Below, in pieces: positions 32,460-40,007 of a DNA stretch of 64,000 bases. Under the pieces are notes generated by a model. The model made no database searches, was not told the DNA's origin, and worked only from the letters and a program-made list of their open reading frames with translations. Source of the DNA: Pseudomonadota bacterium (GTDB taxonomy: Bacteria > Pseudomonadota > Gammaproteobacteria > Burkholderiales > Burkholderiaceae_B); the NCBI GenBank assembly GCA_023439305.1, contig JAEXOO010000043.1, positions 124,001-188,000 on the forward strand, read 5' to 3'. The position numbers and the translations under genes were made by a program. Position 1 is the first letter of the stretch. Every line of letters starts with the position of its first letter.

Positions 32460-32903
32460 TTGGCATTCATTTTTGATTCCTTCTGGTACTGGCTGGTAGC
32501 GGGCGTCGTACTGGTCGGCGCCGAGATCGTGATCTCGGGCGTCTACCTGCTGTGGCTGGGCCTGGGCGCCTTGACGGTCGGCCTGTTTACGGCGATCTGG
32601 CCGGATGCGCCGGCCTGGCTGCAATGGCTGGTTCTGGCCGTGGCCATGCTGGGCTGGGTGGTGGCGGGTGTGCGCTGGCAACGGCGCAGCCGGACCAGCC
32701 AGCCCGACGTGCTCAACACCGGTTTGGGCGCCAGCGTGGGTGCACGGGCGGTGGTCAGCGAGGCCTTCGTCAACGGACGTGGACGCATCCGCCTGAATGA
32801 CAGTACCTACAGCGCCGGCGCTGATCAGGATCTGGAGCTGGGCGCCGCCGTGGTGGTGTCCGCCGTTCAGGGGGCCGAGTTGCGGGTGCAGCGCGTCCAG
32901 TAG
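32460..32903 (+). CDS. NfeD family protein
   Basis: 147 residues from a TTG eight bases after GGGAGG; a GTG at 32451 is an alternative but overlaps the ribosome-binding site. N-terminal hydrophobic spans (FWYWLVAGVVLVGAEIVISGVYLLWLGLGALTVGLF and WLQWLVLAVAMLGWVV), then a soluble OB-fold (GARAVVSEAFVNGRGRIRLNDSTYSAGADQDLELGAAVVVSAVQGAELRVQRV). NfeD proteins stabilise SPFH assemblies; the gene follows the SPFH gene by 23 bases, as usual. Confidence 0.88.
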   Translation: MAFIFDSFWYWLVAGVVLVGAEIVISGVYLLWLGLGALTVGLFTAIWPDAPAWLQWLVLAVAMLGWVVAGVRWQRRSRTSQPDVLNTGLGASVGARAVVSEAFVNGRGRIRLNDSTYSAGADQDLELGAAVVVSAVQGAELRVQRVQ

Positions 32904-32937
32904 AACAAGCCTTTTTGAGAAAAGTGACCAAGCAACA

Positions 32938-33693
32938 ATGAATAATCGTTATGGCAAGCTGGCTGCGCTGGTGTATCACCTGGACAAGCCCGTGGGACGC
33001 TCTTTCGGAGACGTGGAATACTATCTGGAGCGTTTGCATGGCGTCAGCGGACCGATAACGGAGCCGGCCGTGGGCACGGGCCGCATCCTGATCCCCTTGC
33101 TGCAGGCGGGGCTGGATATCAGCGGCTTTGACCTTTCCCAGGAAATGCTGGTCTATTGCCAGCGCGAACTGGAGCATCGCGGGCTCAAGGCGCGAGTGCA
33201 GCAGGCCGGGTTCACAGATTTCTCCGTGGACCATGAGTTGGCTGCCATCGTGGTGCCGGCCGGCTCGTTTCAGTTGCTGGACTCGTTCGATCAAGGCATG
33301 GCGGCCCTGCATCGCTTCCATGCCAGCTTGAAACGGGGAGGACGCCTGTTGCTGGATGTGGATCCCATGGCGGCCATTGTCAATGTCCGCCCCGGTTTGC
33401 GCACCTGGTCGGCGCCCTCGGAGGGCTTGATCACCTTGAATGCGACTGCTCTGAGCAAAGATTATTGCGCCCAGGTGACTCGCGAGATGCATCGTTACGA
33501 ACTGTGGGAGCATGGCGTGTTGCTGGAAACGCAGCTTGAACAGTTCTCTCTGCGCTGGTGGGGAGTACAAGAGCTGTGCATGGCTCTGCAGCAGGCGGGA
33601 TTCGCCGATATTGTGGTGTCGGGCGGCTATCAGTACGGCAAGCCGCCTCAGGACGCGGACGGCATTATTTCGTTCGAAGCGCACAAACCTTGA
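32938..33693 (+). CDS. Class I SAM-dependent methyltransferase
   Basis: 251 residues. YGKLAALVYHLDKPVGRSFGDVEYYLERLHG, then motif I ITEPAVGTGRILIPLLQAG, GFDLSQEMLVYCQRELEHRG (motif II) and GFTDF; a variant of the usual GxGxG with AVGTGR. Later GGRLLLDVDP. The substrate is unknown. The ATG at 32938 is chosen because it starts the family homology; the preceding frame overlaps nfeD. Possibly co-transcribed with the SPFH and NfeD genes. Confidence 0.85.
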   Translation: MNNRYGKLAALVYHLDKPVGRSFGDVEYYLERLHGVSGPITEPAVGTGRILIPLLQAGLDISGFDLSQEMLVYCQRELEHRGLKARVQQAGFTDFSVDHELAAIVVPAGSFQLLDSFDQGMAALHRFHASLKRGGRLLLDVDPMAAIVNVRPGLRTWSAPSEGLITLNATALSKDYCAQVTREMHRYELWEHGVLLETQLEQFSLRWWGVQELCMALQQAGFADIVVSGGYQYGKPPQDADGIISFEAHKP

Positions 33694-33797
33694 TGTTCCC
33701 CGCGCTCCGGCCATGCGCTGACGCAAGATGCCCGTGGCTGGGTCTATGCGGATACAGCCCGAAGATACCCCGGATCCTTTGCAATGAGCGCACGCAA

Positions 33798-34553
33798 TCA
33801 AAGCCCGCCTGACACCGTCAACACGGTTCCCGTCACATAGGACGCCTGGCCCGACAGGAGCCAGGCGACGGCCTGGGCAATTTCCTCGGCCTGGCCGGCA
33901 CGTTTCAGGGGAATGCGGGCGGCGACTCGTTCGGGTCTGCCGGCCTCTCCGGCGCGAGCGTGGATGCTCGTATGCACGGTGCCCGGCGCCACGACGTTCA
34001 CATGAATGTTCTCGGTCGCCAGCTCCTTGGCCAGTCCCACGCTGAATGATTCCAGCCCGCCTTTGCTGGCGGCGTAAGCCACATATTCTTCAGGCGCCCC
34101 CAGCCGTGCAGCGATGGAAGATATGTTCACGATGTGCGACCGGTGGGGGCGTCCGGTCCAGCGCAGCGCGGCCTGCCTGCATAATCGTATGGGGGCCTGC
34201 AAATTCACGGCCAGAATGCGCTCCAGATCTCTGTCCGCCAAGGCGGACAGCCGACCCAGCGGACCGGTAATGCCGGCATTGTTGACCAGGCCGGTGACGT
34301 AGCCCATGGCCTGGGCGGCATCAAAAATGCGCTCGGGAGCATCGCCCTGGGTTACATCCATTTGCAGTGCGCGGCAAGCTGGGCCTGATCGGTTCAGTGT
34401 CTCGGCCAGGCGCGGCCCTTCCTGGTCGGCGCTGGCGTGAGTGAACAGGACGGGGTGGCCCTGAGCGTGCAGGATCCTGACGATCTCAGCGCCTATTCCT
34501 CGGCTGCCGCCGGTAACAATGATGACGGATTCACGCGGTTCAAGCGGGGACAC
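33798..34553 (-). CDS. SDR family oxidoreductase
   Basis: 251 residues. Classical short-chain dehydrogenase: TGGSRGIGAEIVR (nucleotide binding, TGxxxGxG), MDVTQGD, LVNNAGITGPLG (NNAG), HIVNISSIAARLG (catalytic Ser) and YVAYAASKGGLESF (Tyr and Lys), VVAPGTVHTSIH, and the C-terminal YVTGTVLTVSGGL. Probably NADP-dependent. The substrate is unknown. Confidence 0.9.
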   Translation of the reverse strand: MSPLEPRESVIIVTGGSRGIGAEIVRILHAQGHPVLFTHASADQEGPRLAETLNRSGPACRALQMDVTQGDAPERIFDAAQAMGYVTGLVNNAGITGPLGRLSALADRDLERILAVNLQAPIRLCRQAALRWTGRPHRSHIVNISSIAARLGAPEEYVAYAASKGGLESFSVGLAKELATENIHVNVVAPGTVHTSIHARAGEAGRPERVAARIPLKRAGQAEEIAQAVAWLLSGQASYVTGTVLTVSGGL

Positions 34554-34682
34554 GGAAAGCTCCTTTCAAGGCGACGGCAATAGCAGCATCGTAACTTGAG
34601 GCGGTCTGCCGTAGTGACGAATGGCTTGCGCGCCGGGTGCGGCGCAGTACACTGCAAGACGGAATCTTTGCCGGAGAATGCC

Positions 34683-34922
34683 ATGAAGATGTGGGGAATC
34701 GTAGGTTTGTCGTCTATCCTGGCGGCATGCGCAAGCGGCGAGTCTGCGCCACCGGTGGTAAGCATGCCCAATCCAGCCTCGGCGTATTGTGTGGAACAGG
34801 GCGGCAGCCTGGAAATCGTGACCACGCCGCAAGGGCAGATAGGTATGTGCACCCTGCCCGACGGCACGGTGATCGAAGAATGGGAGTTGATGCGACGGGA
34901 TCATCCTTCCACCCGTTCCTGA
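34683..34922 (+). CDS. DUF333 lipoprotein, copy 1
   Basis: 79 residues. Lipobox ILAAC predicts a lipid anchor. The mature part NPASAYCVEQGGSLEIVTTPQGQIGMCTLPDGTVIEEWELMRRDH is the DUF333 signature (NPAS-C-GG...G-C-DG...EEW...R), with two cysteines likely bridged. The ATG at 34683 follows GGAG. A second DUF333 lipoprotein is at 39536-39778. The family has been linked to envelope or stress proteins; function unclear. Confidence 0.85.
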   Translation: MKMWGIVGLSSILAACASGESAPPVVSMPNPASAYCVEQGGSLEIVTTPQGQIGMCTLPDGTVIEEWELMRRDHPSTRS

Positions 34923-34970
34923 TACTACCTTGCTTCAGTCGTAGCGAAATACCCTTCCAAGGAGGCCAGC

Positions 34971-36302
34971 GTGGCGATGTATTCAAAGTACAGACAGGGA
35001 TTGGCAGCCGGCGCGTTGGCCATCAGCAGCCTGAGCGCATCGGCGGCCCCGGCATTTGCCGATGCCGGGGCCAGCGATCCGGGCCGTCTGGGTTGGATGA
35101 AAGGCTTTCCGCCGCCTGCGGATCGCATCGTTCGCTTTGCCGATGGCAGTTATTTCCAGTTTCCCGCTTTGCGGTGGACAGTGTCGCATTTTCGGGAGTT
35201 GATGCCCACTGTGAATGTCTCGCGCGGACTGGGGGCGCCCGAACCCTTGCCGCGCGCCGAGCGTACCGGCATTGATGCGCTGACATTCACGCCTCTGGGT
35301 GCATCCCAGCCCATGACATGGGCGCAGTCCCTGGAAGCAACGTATACCGATGGTATTGTGGTGCTGCATCAGGGGCGCATCGTCTACGAGCGTTATTTCG
35401 GCTCGCTGAGCGAGGCTGGACAGCATGCCGCCATGTCGGTCACCAAGTCCGTCATGGGTATTCTTGGCGCCACTTTGGTGGCCGAAGGCACGCTCGATCC
35501 GGACAAAACAGTGGCATTCTACGTGCCCGAGCTGGCGGCGTCTGCGTTTGGATCGGCAACGCTAAGACAGGTGCTGGACATGACCACAGGGCTGGATTTC
35601 AGCGAAGACTATGCCGATCCGAACGCCCAGGTCTGGGCTCATGCTCGTGCTGGCAGCCCCTTGCCGCCACCTCCGGATTATCAGGGGCCGCGCAGCTATT
35701 TCGAATTCCTGCAGACGGTGCAGCCGCAAGGTCAGCATGGGCAGGCTTTCGGCTACAAGACGGTCAATACGGACGTGCTGGGTTGGGTGATGGCACGGGT
35801 AACTGGCATGAATGTGGCCCAGTTGTTGTCCGAGCGCATCTGGAGTCGCCTGGGCGCTGAGCAGGACGCGTACATGACGGTGGATTCAATAGGTACGCCC
35901 TTCGCGGGGGGCGGCCTGAATACGGGCCTGCGAGATCTGGCGCGTTTCGGAGAGATGCTGCGCAATGACGGCCGCTTCAATGGGAAGCAGATCGTACCGG
36001 CCGTCGTGATTCAGGATATTCGCGCAGGGGGCGATCGACAGGTATTCGCCAAGGCTGACTATCCGCTGCTGAAAGGCTGGAGCTACAGAGACATGTGGTG
36101 GATCACGCACAATGCCAACGGCGCTTTCAGCGCACGAGGCGTGCATGGGCAGCGCATCTATATCGATCCTGCGGCGCACATGGTGATCGTACGTTATGCC
36201 TCGCATCCGGTGGCGGGCAATGCCGCCAACGACCCTGTCACATTGCCGGCTTTCGAAGCGCTGGCCGCCTATTTGGGCAGCACCCGCAGCCCCGGCCCAT
36301 GA
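34971..36302 (+). CDS. Exported serine hydrolase, 6-aminohexanoate-dimer hydrolase-like
   Basis: 443 residues, GTG start five bases after GGAGG. Signal peptide ending ASAAPAFA. Catalytic SxxK is SVTK in AAMSVTKSVMGILGATLV; a downstream FGYKTVNTDVLGWVMARVTG holds the Tyr; WWITHNANGAFSARGVHGQRIYIDPAAHMVIVRYASHP is the C-terminal active-site strand. Closest in pattern to NylB-like enzymes (linear amide hydrolysis) within the beta-lactamase fold. Paralogue of the protein at 11173-12372 but with a different N-terminal extension. Substrate unknown. Confidence 0.85.
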   Translation: MAMYSKYRQGLAAGALAISSLSASAAPAFADAGASDPGRLGWMKGFPPPADRIVRFADGSYFQFPALRWTVSHFRELMPTVNVSRGLGAPEPLPRAERTGIDALTFTPLGASQPMTWAQSLEATYTDGIVVLHQGRIVYERYFGSLSEAGQHAAMSVTKSVMGILGATLVAEGTLDPDKTVAFYVPELAASAFGSATLRQVLDMTTGLDFSEDYADPNAQVWAHARAGSPLPPPPDYQGPRSYFEFLQTVQPQGQHGQAFGYKTVNTDVLGWVMARVTGMNVAQLLSERIWSRLGAEQDAYMTVDSIGTPFAGGGLNTGLRDLARFGEMLRNDGRFNGKQIVPAVVIQDIRAGGDRQVFAKADYPLLKGWSYRDMWWITHNANGAFSARGVHGQRIYIDPAAHMVIVRYASHPVAGNAANDPVTLPAFEALAAYLGSTRSPGP

Positions 36303-36305
36303 TGC

Positions 36306-36720
36306 TCAAGCGTGCGACGCCAGCAAGACCGCTGGATTGTGCGAGAGCCGCTCGATCAGTTGGCGGCTTTTGTCATTCAGTCCGCGCAGATGCATTTGAC
36401 GGCCATGGCACTGACATTTTTCCATCACTTTGTGCAGGCTCTTCACGGCGGTGATATCCCGGACATGGCAGCGTGTCAGGCAATTGCCCCCTATCGCCGA
36501 CCGTATGCACGTCGATCTGAAACCATTGACTGATCACTGTCAGGACAACAATGGCCACCAATGGAGAAGGCATGGCTTTGCTGATTCGGGACAGCAGGTA
36601 GATGATGGTCAGGGCGTTGACGAAGCCTGTCACCACCGATCGGGAAACAAAGCGCTTACGATCACCAGCGCCATGGCCCCGGCAGCAGCGGAGATCCTGT
36701 CGGGCTGCCGAACCGGATCG
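36306..36720 (-). pseudogene. SulP family sulfate permease, heavily deleted
   Basis: Three separated minus-strand fragments in different frames match a SulP transporter. PDRISAAAGAMALVIV is the conserved GxPxxMISAATGAMA helix. SVVTGFVNALTII and SKAMPSPLVAIVVLTVISQWFQIDVHTVGDRGQLPDTLP form the next block. LHKVMEKCQCHGRQMHLRGLNDKSRQLIERLSHNP is the C-terminal STAS end, terminating at 36308. An intact SulP has 480-560 residues; over two thirds is gone, so this is a dead remnant. Confidence 0.8.
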
Positions 36721-36812
36721 CCAGGCGCAGTCCCGGATACAAGGCGGGCACGCATTGTTACAGCACGCTGCCATGCTTCTGGCAGAATCCGGCTCACGCA
36801 AGGAGAGCGCTC

Positions 36813-36965
36813 ATGATCAAAAAATGGCTTGCTGTTTGTCTGTTGCTGGGCCTGGGGGCCTGTGCTGTATATACCCCGCATGGCTCGGTGGTCGTGGATC
36901 CGGATCGGCCCCATGGAAAGGGCACGTTCTGTCCTCCCGGGCAGGCGAAGAAAGGAAATTGCTGA
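36813..36965 (+). CDS. 50-residue lipoprotein
   Basis: MIKKWLAVCLLLGLGAC is a clear lipoprotein signal (lipobox LGAC, Cys17). The short mature part has VVVDPDRPHGKGTFCPPGQAKKGNC, with a CPPGQAKKGNC tail whose two cysteines could form a loop. The ATG at 36813 has AAGGAG eight bases upstream, and a bidirectional terminator follows within ten bases, both supporting a real gene. Function unknown. Confidence 0.7.
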   Translation: MIKKWLAVCLLLGLGACAVYTPHGSVVVDPDRPHGKGTFCPPGQAKKGNC

Positions 36966-36972
36966 AATAAAA

Positions 36973-36997
36973 AACCTGTCGCAAGACAGGTTTTTTT
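36973..36997 (+). terminator. Intrinsic terminator (bidirectional)
   Basis: AACCTGTC/GACAGGTT stem with a GCAA loop, A-run to the left and seven T to the right. It serves the 50-residue lipoprotein gene and possibly the converging gene at 37036. Confidence 0.9.
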
Positions 36998-37035
36998 ATT
37001 TGGGTATGGTCTGGCCGACGGCCGAACCCCAGGGA

Positions 37036-37329
37036 TCAGCGCTCGATACGTACTTCGAAGTAAGCTTCGGATTCGCCCAGGTCACGAAAACCATCCGTCA
37101 TGGCGCGGGTGGCGGCCGCGATCCACTGCTTGGCCAGCACGATGTCGTCTGGGGAGAGCTCGGTTTCGGCCGTTTCTTCGGCCATCTGCCATGCGCGGTA
37201 CGCCTGCACAACGGCTTCGGGGCCGCGCATGGCTTTTTCCAGCGTGCGCCGGAAGCGTTCTTCGGCATCGCGCCGTGCGCGTTCGGTGATGTCGGACGGG
37301 GCATCGTGCAAAGTAATACTGTAGAACAT
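37036..37329 (-). CDS. Hypothetical soluble helical protein
   Basis: 97 residues from the ATG at 37329 (MFYSITLHDAPSDITERARRDAEERFRRTLEKAMRGPEAVVQAYRAWQMAEETAETELSPDDIVLAKQWI...). Charged, mostly helical, ends FEVRIER. AGGA lies upstream of the ATG; the frame continues further upstream but loses coding character. No family recognised. Confidence 0.65.
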   Translation of the reverse strand: MFYSITLHDAPSDITERARRDAEERFRRTLEKAMRGPEAVVQAYRAWQMAEETAETELSPDDIVLAKQWIAAATRAMTDGFRDLGESEAYFEVRIER

Positions 37330-37537
37330 GTCAAAATCCTGTTTTGCTGTATGAATAAACAGTAATTTAGCACGGTGTTTATTCACAGGCGAGAATTTTC
37401 TGCATGGCGGGCAATCGGCGCTCGCTGGGTTGCGGGTACGCAGGGTCGGCCGCCCTTTAACGGCTGTGTCTGTTGCCAGGTGGGGGGTATACTTTCTGAC
37501 CATTAGCGTTCGGGCTTTCTGACTTCTGGGGTGCGCT

Positions 37538-38470
37538 GTGCAGGTAGTGGCTTTGGGCAGTATTACGGTCGATATCGTGGTCTCCGGCATGCCGGCGGAA
37601 CTCGCGCGCGGCGATAAGCAGGAAGTATCCTCCATCGAGCTGTATCCAGGCGGCGGCGCCGTCAACGCGACAGCAGGATTCCGAGACCAGGGCGTGCAGG
37701 TTCGGCTGCTGGGATCTGTCGGCCAGGATGCGTTGGGCGAGCGCTTGCGTCTTCACTTGAGCGGCTTGGGTGTGGATACGTCCGCGGTGCGTACCTGCGC
37801 GGGCGAACAGACAGGCAAGGCTGTGGTGCTGGTGGGGCCGTCAGGCAGCGCGTCCGTACTGGCCCGTCGGGGCGCCAACAGCGCTTTGCGGGTCAGTACG
37901 CAGGATCTGCTGGCCGACTTGCTGTACGCAGCGCCGCTGGCGGCACCGGCCATGGATAGTCTGGCCCAGGCCCTTGTGCAGTCCCATCGACGTCCTGCTT
38001 GCCTCATGATCAATCCCAGCGTGGCCAGTGTGCAGCGTCGGGATGAAGCTTTCAGGCAGGTCTGCACTCGAGCCGATATGCTGGGTTTGAATGCGGTGGA
38101 GGCCCAGATGCTGGCTGGCGTCGCCCCGGCCGACATACAGGCCGACCTGGATATCGTGCAGGCAGGCGAATTGGCGCAACGTCTTCAGTGCCATCCAGGG
38201 CAGGGCGTGTTGATCACCTTGGGGGTTCAAGGCGCGGTGCTGGCGCTGGGCGGGCAGCGGTATTTCGAGCCATCGCGGCAGGTGGCTGTCCGTTCTACTG
38301 TGGGGGCGGGGGATGCTTTCAATTCCCGTTTTGCCCTGGCGTGGTGTCAGCGGCGCGATCCTGTCCATGCTCTGCGGCAGGCGACGCAAGCCGCGGCGGA
38401 TGTCCTGGGGCAGTGGGCCGGCAATTTCTTTCCACCTCTTTGGCAAGAGGGGCTGCACGGGCTGGTGTGA
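37538..38470 (+). CDS. PfkB/ribokinase family sugar kinase
   Basis: 310 residues, GTG start. VALGSITVDIVV at the N-terminus, ELYPGGGAVNATAGFRDQGVQVRLLGSVGQDALGERL (sugar-binding GG motif), LGLNAVEAQML and VRSTVGAGDAFNSRFALAW (the catalytic GAGDAF with Asp base) define the family. It phosphorylates a sugar or nucleoside with ATP in the cytoplasm; the substrate is unknown. A 56-residue membrane protein gene follows by 28 bases. Confidence 0.9.
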   Translation: MQVVALGSITVDIVVSGMPAELARGDKQEVSSIELYPGGGAVNATAGFRDQGVQVRLLGSVGQDALGERLRLHLSGLGVDTSAVRTCAGEQTGKAVVLVGPSGSASVLARRGANSALRVSTQDLLADLLYAAPLAAPAMDSLAQALVQSHRRPACLMINPSVASVQRRDEAFRQVCTRADMLGLNAVEAQMLAGVAPADIQADLDIVQAGELAQRLQCHPGQGVLITLGVQGAVLALGGQRYFEPSRQVAVRSTVGAGDAFNSRFALAWCQRRDPVHALRQATQAAADVLGQWAGNFFPPLWQEGLHGLV

Positions 38471-38498
38471 CGGTCCGGCATTTCTGATAGGGCACTTC

Positions 38499-38669
38499 AT
38501 GGCGCATATCGTGATTGTTATCGGCCTGAACATCGTGATTTCGGGCATTCTGGGTGTCACGCTGTATTACACCCGCCGGGCAAGCTGGGTGCGGGATACA
38601 GCGCTATTGATGATCACGCCCCTGGCGGTGCCGCTAGTCTATGGCTTGCGGGTGTGGCTGGGGGGCTAA
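38499..38669 (+). CDS. 56-residue membrane protein
   Basis: MAHIVIVIGLNIVISGILGVTLYYTRRASWVRDTALLMITPLAVPLVYGL: two membrane helices around a positively charged loop. The ATG at 38499 follows AGGG eight bases upstream and comes just after the sugar kinase gene, suggesting co-transcription. It overlaps the end of the converging gene at 38666 by four bases. Function unknown. Confidence 0.55.
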   Translation: MAHIVIVIGLNIVISGILGVTLYYTRRASWVRDTALLMITPLAVPLVYGLRVWLGG

Positions 38670-38947
38670 ACCACCCCGCTGTGATTTTGCCCGCGTGAGC
38701 GTCGCATGATGTATTGCTGGATTTCGATCCGAACCTGCTCCACCGGGATGCTCTGGCTGCGGTAAGCCATCCAGCGCCAGTGGTCCCCTTGCGGCGTGCG
38801 CAACTCGACATGTGTCAACACGTATTCATTGTCGTGCTCCAGTCCGTGCAGGCTGGCGGGCAGGGGCGAACTGGGGCTCCAGGATGGATAGATGGCCACG
38901 CCTGCCAAGCTGCCACCTATGTAAAAACGGTAAAGCTCGTTGGGCAT
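38666..38947 (-). CDS. Hypothetical protein
   Basis: 93 residues from the ATG at 38947 (MPNELYRFYIGGSLAGVAIYPSWSPSSPLPASLHGLEHDNEYVLTHVELRTPQGDHWRWMAYRSQSIPVEQVRIEIQQYIMRR). A compact beta-rich soluble domain is likely. An in-frame ATG further upstream lacks a ribosome-binding site. No family recognised. Confidence 0.6.
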   Translation of the reverse strand: MPNELYRFYIGGSLAGVAIYPSWSPSSPLPASLHGLEHDNEYVLTHVELRTPQGDHWRWMAYRSQSIPVEQVRIEIQQYIMRRSRGQNHSGVV

Positions 38948-39224
38948 GGTGGGTCTCATTAGAAAAACGGGGATCAAGCACGGTAATTTGGCGCCGTTCA
39001 ACTTTATTTAACGTTATTCGTGATGCCCGAGCATCAGCCGATTGGCGAGAGGCAGGCTAGGCTGGGTGACCCAGAATCGCCGCTGGATGGGGCGTGCTTC
39101 GATGTGTCCTGAAACGATGCTCGAGGTGTGTCTGTTCTTGACAATCATTGACTTCATGTTCGCGGCCGGCATCGCTACTATGGTTTCCCGCCTTGCTGTT
39201 TATTGTGTTTGCCGGAGTGCCATT

Positions 39225-39332
39225 ATGTTCAACGCCTTGTATTTGATTGATTACGTGCCTGTGGCATTGATGCTGGCGGGCGCAGGCATACTGAGCTTCA
39301 TCCTGGCCGCTTTCTGGTTTTCCCGTCGCTGA
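39225..39332 (+). CDS. Candidate 35-residue single-span membrane peptide
   Basis: MFNALYLIDYVPVALMLAGAGILSFILAAFW, then FSRR: one hydrophobic helix with a basic cytoplasmic end. The ATG at 39225 has GGAG eight bases upstream. The open frame upstream (39042) does not look coding. It resembles the many short membrane peptides of bacteria; function and expression unknown. Confidence 0.4.
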   Translation: MFNALYLIDYVPVALMLAGAGILSFILAAFWFSRR

Positions 39333-39535
39333 TCTGTTGCTTTTTCTTCTACTTTGTACGTAGAAGCATCAAGCGCCGAACAAGTGTAGTAAGCTGTTTT
39401 TCACGATCACGTCCGTGCCGAGGGGCTTGGATAGGATTGTCCGTCCGTTAAACGCGGGTTCCTTAGACTTCCAGTTTCCTTTGCCATGCCGTTGCGCGGC
39501 TGGCGGGAACTCAGGGTCAATCAGGAAGGGAAATC

Positions 39536-39778
39536 ATGTTTTACCGCTTGTTTTCGGTGTGTGCGGGTTCTCTGGTCCTGTCGGCGTGCGCGTCGTCGGG
39601 GTCAGGGGCCAAGCCTGTGGCACAGGCCAATCCGGCCTCCGCTTTTTGCCAGCGCATGGGCGGGCAGACGTTGCAGCATCAAGGTCCTCGTGGGGACTAC
39701 GGCACTTGCCGCATGCAGGACGGATCCGAGTCCGAAGAGTGGGCTTTCTACCGCAACTGGTTTCCGCGCCGCGACTGA
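39536..39778 (+). CDS. DUF333 lipoprotein, copy 2
   Basis: 80 residues. Lipobox LSAC (Cys near 18). NPASAFCQRMGGQTLQHQGPRGDYGTCRMQDGSESEEWAFYRNWFPRRD is the DUF333 pattern, parallel to the copy at 34683-34922 (NPASAYC...EEW). GGGAAATC precedes the ATG. Upstream of thrS but separated from it by the attenuator region, so not necessarily co-transcribed. Confidence 0.85.
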   Translation: MFYRLFSVCAGSLVLSACASSGSGAKPVAQANPASAFCQRMGGQTLQHQGPRGDYGTCRMQDGSESEEWAFYRNWFPRRD

Positions 39779-39878
39779 GCATGATCGTATTGTGGTTTTT
39801 GTGGCTATTTTTGCCGCGCCCCTTGGCGAAGGTGATAAACTTAAGCAATCAAAAGTGTTATTTGGGAAGCCCAATCTT

Positions 39879-39914
39879 ATGAAAACCACGCGAACTACCC
39901 GTCGGCAAGTCTAG
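39879..39914 (+). CDS. thrS leader peptide (MKTTRTTRRQV)
   Basis: Eleven codons with four Thr and three Arg codons, beginning ATG AAA ACC ACG CGA ACT ACC. GGGAAG lies about nine bases upstream. It ends at 39914, immediately before the antiterminator arm at 39919. Ribosome stalling at the Thr codons when charged tRNA-Thr is short would expose the antiterminator and allow thrS transcription. Inferred from arrangement; not recognised as a named leader. Confidence 0.65.
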   Translation: MKTTRTTRRQV

Positions 39915-39918
39915 CCGT

Positions 39919-39992
39919 GGCCGCGTAGCGTTTCGTTTGCTTTCCAAGAACGTTCAATTCAAAAGCGCGGCCTTTTCAAGGCCGCGCTTTTT
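39919..39992 (+). promoter_or_regulatory. thrS transcription attenuator
   Basis: The terminator is a 14-bp stem (39961-39974 with 39978-39991) built round GCGCGGCC/GGCCGCGC and followed by five T. An upstream GGCCGCG (39919-39925) is identical to the right arm and can pair with the left arm instead, forming an antiterminator. The leader peptide stop lies five bases before it. The thrS ATG is 16 bases beyond the U-tract. These are the parts of classical leader-peptide attenuation. Confidence 0.75.
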
Positions 39993-40007
39993 ATTTCAGG
40001 AAGTGTT

